64,000 nt of DNA, taken from an uncultured Bacteroidales bacterium. Its GTDB lineage: Bacteria; Bacteroidota; Bacteroidia; Bacteroidales; Paludibacteraceae. A program made the translations under genes and the position numbers. Each line of letters opens with the position of its first letter. Position 1 is the first letter of the stretch. Location: positions 1 to 64,000 of the forward strand of contig ONGK01000019.1 in assembly GCA_900317345.1 (NCBI GenBank). The letters run 5' to 3'. Shown piece after piece: positions 58,635 through 64,000 of this stretch. Below the pieces are notes generated by a model. It was not told the DNA's origin and did no database searches. It saw nothing but the letters and a program-made list of their open reading frames with translations.

Positions 58635-59681
58635 ATGAACAAACCAACAGTCATATTAGCCATCGAGTCGAGTTGCGACGACACATCGTCTGCCGTCATC
58701 GTGGACGGTATTTTGCGAAGCAACGTAATCGCATCGCAGAAAGTGCATGAGGAGTACGGCGGCGTAGTACCGGAGTTGGCGAGCCGCGCGCATCAGCAGA
58801 ATATTCTGCCCGTAGTGGACACAGCCCTCAAGCGTGCCGGCGTAACGAAAGAGGAAATCTCGGCCATCGCCTTTACACGCGGTCCGGGTCTACTTGGATC
58901 ATTGCTTGTCGGCACGTCGTTTGCCAAAGGACTGGCATTGGCGTTGGACGTGCCGCTCATCGACGTGAACCACTTACAAGGCCATGTATTAGCGCACTTT
59001 GTGGAGGACGGTACGGGGTTGAGTCATCCTACGTTCCCGTTCCTGTGTCTGCTCGTGAGCGGCGGAAACAGCCAGATAGTGCTCGTTCGGGCATACAATG
59101 ATATGGAGATTATCGGCCAGACGATTGATGATGCAGCAGGCGAGGCCTTTGATAAATGCGCCAAAGTGCTCGGTCTGCCCTACCCTGGCGGTCCATGGAT
59201 AGACAAACTCGCCAAGCAAGGGGACGCCGCCAAATACCCGTTTGCCAAGCCTAATATCCCGAACTACGATTATTCATTCTCCGGCCTCAAGACTTCGTTC
59301 CTTTATACGCTGCGAGACATGCTCAAAGAGCACGGAGTAGAGACCATTGACGAATTAGCGGAACGCGTGCCGAACTTACGAGAAGACATGTGTGCATCGC
59401 TCCAGGCAACAGTGGTCGATATACTGATGCGCAAACTGAAGAAAGCTGCGAAAGATTTAGGCGTGACACAAGTGGCTGTAGCCGGAGGTGTGAGTGCCAA
59501 TAGTGCTCTTCGCCAGGCATTTATCGACTACGGCAAACGCTATCATTGGACCGTATTTATCCCGCCCTTCAGTTTCACGACGGACAATGCTGCCATGGTT
59601 TGCCAGGCAAGTTATTTCAAATACCTCGACCACGATTTCTGCGCGATAGATGAAGTGCCTTTCGCTAAAACAACGATTTGA
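58635..59681 (+). CDS. tsaD: tRNA N6-threonylcarbamoyladenosine transferase
   Basis: 348 aa; transfers threonylcarbamoyl from TC-AMP to A37 of ANN-reading tRNAs with TsaB/TsaE. Seen: ILAIESSCDDTSSAVI, the metal ligands in ELASRAHQQNILPVVD (HxxxH-like), GPGLLGSLLVGTSFAKGLAL, VNHLQGH, LVSGGNSQ, DDAAGEAFDK and AVAGGVSANSALR. Full length. It starts 2 nt after the receptor gene and overlaps the exosortase-like gene by 32 nt. Confidence 0.97.
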   Translation: MNKPTVILAIESSCDDTSSAVIVDGILRSNVIASQKVHEEYGGVVPELASRAHQQNILPVVDTALKRAGVTKEEISAIAFTRGPGLLGSLLVGTSFAKGLALALDVPLIDVNHLQGHVLAHFVEDGTGLSHPTFPFLCLLVSGGNSQIVLVRAYNDMEIIGQTIDDAAGEAFDKCAKVLGLPYPGGPWIDKLAKQGDAAKYPFAKPNIPNYDYSFSGLKTSFLYTLRDMLKEHGVETIDELAERVPNLREDMCASLQATVVDILMRKLKKAAKDLGVTQVAVAGGVSANSALRQAFIDYGKRYHWTVFIPPFSFTTDNAAMVCQASYFKYLDHDFCAIDEVPFAKTTI

Positions 59682-60234
59682 GCCTTACAGGGACGTCATC
59701 GTGTTCATCGTGACGCTGCTGGTGGCGAACTACGCCTGGAAATGGACGATGCAGGGCGACGACTATGGTTCGCAAGTTACGTGGCTTGGATTGGACGTCA
59801 CGGCTCCGTTTGAATTCATGGCTTGTCATGTGGCTTCAGCGGTCTTTTGGCTTGTATCTCTGTTCCGCGACACCGTTTTCATGCCTGACGAGCATACTAT
59901 CCGGTTCGCTTCCGGTTCCGGCACCACGATTGTTTGGGCATGCTCGGGCCTGAAGCAGAGTTTCATATGGTTCTGCCTGATATTAACCGTACTTCCCGTC
60001 AATGCCAATGCCCGCCTTTGGCTGCACAAACTATGGTATATTCCTTTGGGATGGGTGGTTTGCTATGCGGTGAATATACTTCGCTTATTCGCGATAGCAA
60101 TGCTTATCGAGCATCATCCGGAATGGTTCCATATGCTGCACGATTACGTCTTCAAATATCTGTTCTACGCAATTCTTTTCGGGATGTGGGTTATCTTTGT
60201 TGAAAAGATAAGACCGCTTTCTTTATCGCACTAA
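59650..60234 (+). CDS. Exosortase/archaeosortase family protein
   Basis: 194 aa, about six predicted membrane helices. It carries the exosortase catalytic triad: Cys98 in WACSGLKQSF, Arg145 in NILRLFAI and His164 in LHDYVFKY. Such transpeptidases cleave C-terminal sorting tags (PEP-CTERM-like) and attach proteins to the envelope; short stand-alone forms are known in Bacteroidetes. No protein in the window has a recognisable PEP-CTERM tail. The start inside tsaD (32-nt overlap) gives MKCLSLKQRFEPYRD before helix 1. The 3' end overlaps the antiporter gene tail to tail by 44 nt. Confidence 0.85.
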   Translation: MKCLSLKQRFEPYRDVIVFIVTLLVANYAWKWTMQGDDYGSQVTWLGLDVTAPFEFMACHVASAVFWLVSLFRDTVFMPDEHTIRFASGSGTTIVWACSGLKQSFIWFCLILTVLPVNANARLWLHKLWYIPLGWVVCYAVNILRLFAIAMLIEHHPEWFHMLHDYVFKYLFYAILFGMWVIFVEKIRPLSLSH

Positions 60235-62041
60235 CGATTTTCCAGGTTCTAGAAGCCTGCGGCGTATCACCCGTCAGCAAGTCCGGTACTGCATTTCCGG
60301 TCTCCTGCTCGGGATAGACCACCATATAGTTATGGTCAGCAAAGAAACGGCCGAGCATATCCGGCACTTGGTCGAAAAGCGGGTTGTAGGAAGGCGTGGA
60401 TGGACGTGCATTAACCATGACAATCATGTCATCCTGGCGCATCTGTTTCGCCATCATAAGGACATCTTCCCAGTCCTCCATCTCGCGGTAAGATGCCCTG
60501 AGGAACTTGCCTTTGCGGCGGCAGAAAGCCTGCAAGGCCTTTTGTGTGTCCTCATTGGTAAAAAACACCACTTTTGCTCCTATCTGGCTGCTCAAACGCC
60601 GCACGAGACCGAAGCAGGAGATGAAATCGTGCTCTTTCTCGGCATAACGCGGCACCGCCACGAGAATGCGGGAGATAGTATTGAGCGGTTGCACCGGATG
60701 GTAGATAATAGTAGCCTTGCGTTGGCTGTTAATCAACTTGGCAGCCTCCGTCCAGTCGCTCTCACTGGCGTATTCCGGTTGCGGTAATTCGCTGAGTTCA
60801 CTCAATTCCTGCAACTCGTAGAGCCGATTCTCCATTACGGACATCACGAGCCAACTATCGTCATCCTTGTCAATCTCAAGACGCGCCTCCTCCTGCAACG
60901 CCAACTGTTTGGCAGCATATTCCGTGACGAACGAAGCGGTGGTGCACAGCACAAGAATCATGAGCACGGCGGCATTGAGAATCTCCGGGCTGAAGAAACC
61001 TGCTTCGTAGCCGATAGTGACTATGGCCAGCGTACCGGCCGCCGTGGCGTGAGTGAGGCCAAACATCAGTCGGCGTTCCTCTGCCTGCAAGCTGAAACTC
61101 TTTTGCGCCAGCCATGATGCCAGCCATTTACCTGCAAGTTTGGTGCTAATCATGACGATAGCCAGCAGTATAGTAGTCCAACCGCTCCAAAGGAGCGACA
61201 CGTCAATCATCATACCTACGCCCAAGAGGAACAGCGGCACAAAGAGATTATTGCCCACAAAGTTGATGCGTTGCATCACAGGACTTAAATTAGGCACCAG
61301 TCTATTCATCGCCACGCCGCAGATGAAAGCGCCGAGGATGCCTTCCAGTCCGGCCCATTCCGCCAAAAGCGCCGATACAATCATCATCGTCATCACGATA
61401 AGGAAACCGTTTGTCGGGTCCGACCATTTCTTGAAGAAACGCTGCGCGAGCCAAGGAAAGACCAGAATAATAAGCAGTAAAGTCAAAGCTATCCGGCCGA
61501 GTAGTTGCCATGTGCCCAGGCTATCAGCCAAAGCGGCGTTACTCTTCAGTATAGCTAACACCAGAAGCGAAAGCGTGATAGTGAGCATTGTACCGCCAAT
61601 GGCTATATTGACAGAGGCATTCTTCTGCACGCCATAACGGCTGACAATTGGATACGTCATGAGTGTATGGCTGCCGTACATGGCACCCAGCAGGGCACTC
61701 GTTACACCATTAAAGCCCATCAGCAAACTGGTTACCACGCCTAAGACAAACGGCAGGATAAACGAATAAAAACCGAAGATAACCGCCTTTGTGCGCTGCT
61801 GACGGAAATCATTGATATCAACTTCTATTCCTGCCTGCAGCATGATATATAGCATCCCCACTTTGCCGAGCGTCTGAATAGCCGTACTCTCGTCCAGCAA
61901 TTCGAAGCCATATGGCCCTGCCAGCACTCCCACAAGAATGAAACCCACGATGCTGGGAATGCGAATCTTACGGCATACCATCGGCACGACAAGGATAGTA
62001 GCCAACACTATAGCAATAATAGCAAGGGCGTTCGATATCAT
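60191..62041 (-). CDS. CPA2-type cation:proton antiporter
   Basis: 616 aa: about 12 predicted membrane helices (residues 1-385) of the KefB/NhaS3 type, then a cytoplasmic C-terminal region of about 230 residues with a Usp-like fold (SRILVAVPRYAEKEHDF, GAKVVFFTNED). Seen: GFILVGVLAGPYGFELL, LGKVGMLYIMLQAGIEVD, GLEGILGAFICGVAMNR and FGLTHATAAGTLAIVTIGYE. Exchanges Na+ or K+ for H+; the ion is not readable. No TrkA-N domain is present. It overlaps uvrA by 4 nt on the same strand. Confidence 0.88.
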   Translation of the reverse strand: MISNALAIIAIVLATILVVPMVCRKIRIPSIVGFILVGVLAGPYGFELLDESTAIQTLGKVGMLYIMLQAGIEVDINDFRQQRTKAVIFGFYSFILPFVLGVVTSLLMGFNGVTSALLGAMYGSHTLMTYPIVSRYGVQKNASVNIAIGGTMLTITLSLLVLAILKSNAALADSLGTWQLLGRIALTLLLIILVFPWLAQRFFKKWSDPTNGFLIVMTMMIVSALLAEWAGLEGILGAFICGVAMNRLVPNLSPVMQRINFVGNNLFVPLFLLGVGMMIDVSLLWSGWTTILLAIVMISTKLAGKWLASWLAQKSFSLQAEERRLMFGLTHATAAGTLAIVTIGYEAGFFSPEILNAAVLMILVLCTTASFVTEYAAKQLALQEEARLEIDKDDDSWLVMSVMENRLYELQELSELSELPQPEYASESDWTEAAKLINSQRKATIIYHPVQPLNTISRILVAVPRYAEKEHDFISCFGLVRRLSSQIGAKVVFFTNEDTQKALQAFCRRKGKFLRASYREMEDWEDVLMMAKQMRQDDMIVMVNARPSTPSYNPLFDQVPDMLGRFFADHNYMVVYPEQETGNAVPDLLTGDTPQASRTWKIVSAIKKAVLSFQQR

Positions 62042-64000
62042 ATGAATTGACCAGTTATGCTTTTCTTATTCTTGCGTATATCATCAATCGTGCCTTCCGC
62101 CACGATGGTTCCTCCGCCCCGTCCGCCTTCCGGCCCCAAGTCAATAATCCAATCGCATGCACGAATGACATCCGTATTATGCTCTATGATGAGCACAGTA
62201 TTGCCTTTATCCACGAGTTTACGCAACACGCCTAACAGAACCCGTATATCCTCAAAGTGCAACCCAGTTGTCGGTTCATCCAGGATGTACAATGTTTTGC
62301 CGGTACTCGGTCTTGACAGTTCAGTAGCCAGTTTGATACGCTGACTCTCGCCTCCGGAGAGACTCGTGGAGGCCTGTCCGAGTTTGATATATCCCAGGCC
62401 AACGTCCTGGATAGTTTTGATTTTACGCAGAATCTTTGGTTGCGGTTCAAAGAACTCCACCGCCTGATTGACCGTCATATCCAGCACATCGGCGATTGTC
62501 TTTCCTTTCCAGCGTACCTCAAGCGTCTCACGGTTGTAACGCTGACATCCGCACGCTTCGCAAGGCACATATACATCCGGCATAAAGTGCATCTGAATGG
62601 TCTTGTAGCCATTGCCCATACACTCTTCGCAGCGCCCGCCTTTCATATTAAAACTGAAGCGGCCGGTCTTCCATCCGCGAATCTTCGATTCAGGCAACTG
62701 CGCAAACAGCTCCCGAATATCGTTGAACACATTGGTGTATGTTGCTGGATTAGACCGTGGCGTACGTCCGATGGGAGACTGGTCCACATTAATCACCTTG
62801 TCAATAAACTCCACTCCTTCCACCGACTTGTACGGCAGCGGCTGCTGCTTACTGCGGTAGAATTTCTGGCTAAGGATGGGATATAGCGTCTGGTTGATGA
62901 GCGAACTCTTACCGCTACCACTGACACCCGTAACGCATACCATCTTGCCCAAAGGAATATTTACCGTCACGTTTTTAAGGTTATTCCCCGTGCAACCGGA
63001 GAGGGTAATTTGGGGACTCTCTTTCGATATCTTGATATCTCGATGTGCCGATATATCGACTTCGCGCTCCCCTTTTAGGTACTGCGCGGTCAGCGTATCC
63101 ATTTTCAGCAAATCATCCGGTGTGCCGGAGAAGAGAACTTTACCACCCAGACGGCCGGCTTTCGGCCCGATGTCAACAATCCAGTCTGCCTCACGCATCA
63201 TCTGCTCGTCATGCTCCACAACGATGACAGAATTGCCCATGTCGCGCAATTCTTTGAGGCTGTTGATGAGACGCTGGTTATCGCGCTGATGCAAACCGAT
63301 AGACGGTTCATCGAGGATATACAGCACATTCACCAAGCGGCTGCCGATTTGCGTAGCCAGGCGTATCCGCTGGCTCTCACCACCCGACAGGCTCTCGCTA
63401 CTGCGGTTCAGGCTCAGATAACTCAACCCGACAGATTGCATAAAGCGCAGACGGGCACAAATCTCCTTGAGTATCGGTTCTGCAATCGCGTTTTGCTTGG
63501 GTGTCAGTTGTGGACCTATGCCAGACAGCGTATCCAACAGCAAATCGATATCCATCTCCGACAAATCGGAAATAGTGTATTTGCCGAGACGATAACTAAG
63601 AGACTCCTTGCTCAAGCGCTTTCCATGGCACTCCGGACATTCCACCCACACCTCTTTCTCCTCTTCCTCTTCTTCGGTTTCTGCCGTCATCTGCACCAAT
63701 TGTTCCCACCAGTTATCCTGCCGGATTGCGTCATCTACCTCTTCGCTATCTGTCCGCGTTTCTCCACTCTTGATTTTCCCAAGCCCTTTGCAGCACGGGC
63801 ACCAGCCGGACGGACTGTTGAACGAGAAGGTATGCGGCGCCGGTTCGGCATAACTGAGACCCGTATCCGGACACATAAGATTTCTCGACAGAAATCTGAT
63901 TGGAGATTGAAGATTGGAGATTGCAGATTGGTCAGCGTCAGCAATCATCAACAGTCCGTTGCCTTGCGTCATAGCCCGATCCACCGACTGGCGCAGACGC
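62038..64000 (-). CDS. uvrA: Excinuclease ABC subunit A (partial, runs off right edge)
   Basis: The last about 650 of roughly 940 residues of UvrA, the damage-recognition ATPase of nucleotide excision repair. Seen: zinc-binding WCPCCKGLG, the first ABC signature LSGGESQRIRLATQIGS, the second Walker A VTGVSGSGKSSLINQTL, the zinc module RCEECMGNGYKTI with YVPCEACGCQRYN, and the second signature LSGGESQRIKLATELS. Upstream, the frame stays open to the window edge (RLRQSVDRAMTQGNG). Two repeats are embedded in frame: five heptamers (63898-63932, giving SAISNLQSPI) and octamers (63024-63055, giving DISAHRDIKIS), both at places where relatives have shorter loops. Confidence 0.96.
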   Translation of the reverse strand, partial: RLRQSVDRAMTQGNGLLMIADADQSAISNLQSPIRFLSRNLMCPDTGLSYAEPAPHTFSFNSPSGWCPCCKGLGKIKSGETRTDSEEVDDAIRQDNWWEQLVQMTAETEEEEEEKEVWVECPECHGKRLSKESLSYRLGKYTISDLSEMDIDLLLDTLSGIGPQLTPKQNAIAEPILKEICARLRFMQSVGLSYLSLNRSSESLSGGESQRIRLATQIGSRLVNVLYILDEPSIGLHQRDNQRLINSLKELRDMGNSVIVVEHDEQMMREADWIVDIGPKAGRLGGKVLFSGTPDDLLKMDTLTAQYLKGEREVDISAHRDIKISKESPQITLSGCTGNNLKNVTVNIPLGKMVCVTGVSGSGKSSLINQTLYPILSQKFYRSKQQPLPYKSVEGVEFIDKVINVDQSPIGRTPRSNPATYTNVFNDIRELFAQLPESKIRGWKTGRFSFNMKGGRCEECMGNGYKTIQMHFMPDVYVPCEACGCQRYNRETLEVRWKGKTIADVLDMTVNQAVEFFEPQPKILRKIKTIQDVGLGYIKLGQASTSLSGGESQRIKLATELSRPSTGKTLYILDEPTTGLHFEDIRVLLGVLRKLVDKGNTVLIIEHNTDVIRACDWIIDLGPEGGRGGGTIVAEGTIDDIRKNKKSITGQFI
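63024..63055 (-). repeat. Octamer repeat inside uvrA
   Basis: Plus-strand units TCGATATC, TTGATATC, TCGATGTG, CCGATATA (8-bp register, with a further partial unit after 63055). Similar to the octamers in the U32 gene (9869-9908). Confidence 0.7.
63898..63932 (-). repeat. Five heptamers inside uvrA
   Basis: Plus-strand units GATTGGA, GATTGAA, GATTGGA, GATTGCA, GATTGGT. Related GATTGAA units occur in wecB at 26466-26507, and NLQSPI also begins ddh. Confidence 0.8.

Noticed and set aside
60211..60218. Junction-repeat copy at the exosortase end (AGACCGCT)
   Set aside because: Only 8 bp match, within chance for 64 kb; not counted as a copy.

Overview
The window is a dense, roughly half-GC bacterial chromosome segment from the order Bacteroidales. 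The evidence is: at least fourteen promoters of the Bacteroidetes type (TTTG, 20 bp, TAnnTTTG) and no obvious Shine-Dalgarno sequences; a type III glutamine synthetase; a class III fructose-bisphosphatase; a CarboxypepD_reg-TonB receptor; a propeller/Y_Y_Y/AraC regulator; DUF4292 and DUF4296 lipoproteins; and the dut-TPR-DUF4292-EnvC gene order. The genus cannot be named. No rRNA, tRNA, CRISPR array or intact mobile element is visible.

Layout. 1-2.4 kb: kbl (cut by the left edge) and gdhA on the minus strand. 2.5-11.6 kb: a tightly packed plus-strand run of lipid kinase, dut, TPR protein, DUF4292 lipoprotein, EnvC-like protein, FKBP-like lipoprotein, a Cys4 lipoprotein, a short RimM-like protein, a TrmH-type methyltransferase, a U32 protein with a split-off C-terminus, and a pectinesterase; nadC converges on it. 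12.6-15.3 kb: hpf, metK, lspA, DUF4296. 33.0-15.3 kb on the minus strand: a long, translationally coupled glycan operon (thioesterase, SDR, glycosyltransferases, WecB, a polyprenyl-phosphate sugar-phosphotransferase, ATP-grasp, an ArnC-like transferase, a PglD/NeuD-like acyltransferase, two EmrE-like half-transporters, a WecE aminotransferase, three large GT-C-like membrane proteins) that ends in the housekeeping gene holA. 33.0-38.2 kb: an accessory stretch of small lipoproteins, a TPR/HTH regulator, an array of four hairpins and a truncated ATPase. 38.2-43.8 kb: a pectin-related locus (a secreted protein and a frameshifted rhamnogalacturonan acetylesterase that share a C-terminal tag) divergent from a membrane-bound AraC regulator. 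43.8-64 kb: fbp, ddh, glmS, purF, dapL (broken), dapF, pyrG, glnN, a TonB receptor, tsaD, an exosortase-like protein, a CPA2 antiporter and uvrA (cut by the right edge).

The most unusual feature is a family of short degenerate tandem repeats. A composite element (units headed AGACCGCTGCGCT, purine-rich heptamers, a core of about 20 bp, pyrimidine-rich heptamers) sits at three consecutive gene junctions (4.9, 5.55 and 6.8 kb). There it supplies stop codons, a start codon and the hydrophobic part of signal peptides. Pieces of it, and other 6-, 7- or 8-bp degenerate tandem repeats, lie as in-frame insertions inside conserved enzymes (lipid kinase, U32, WecB, WecE, ATP-grasp, UvrA). Separately, 11-bp tandem arrays occupy three intergenic regions, two of which share unit sequences.

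Four conserved genes are interrupted. purF is frameshifted near its end by an exact 23-bp tandem duplication; dapL has an internal deletion with frameshift; the acetylesterase has a 1-nt frameshift; and the U32 gene is split from its C-terminal Cys domain. The intact ddh could supply meso-diaminopimelate in place of DapL. Whether these interruptions are biological or assembly errors cannot be decided from the sequence alone.
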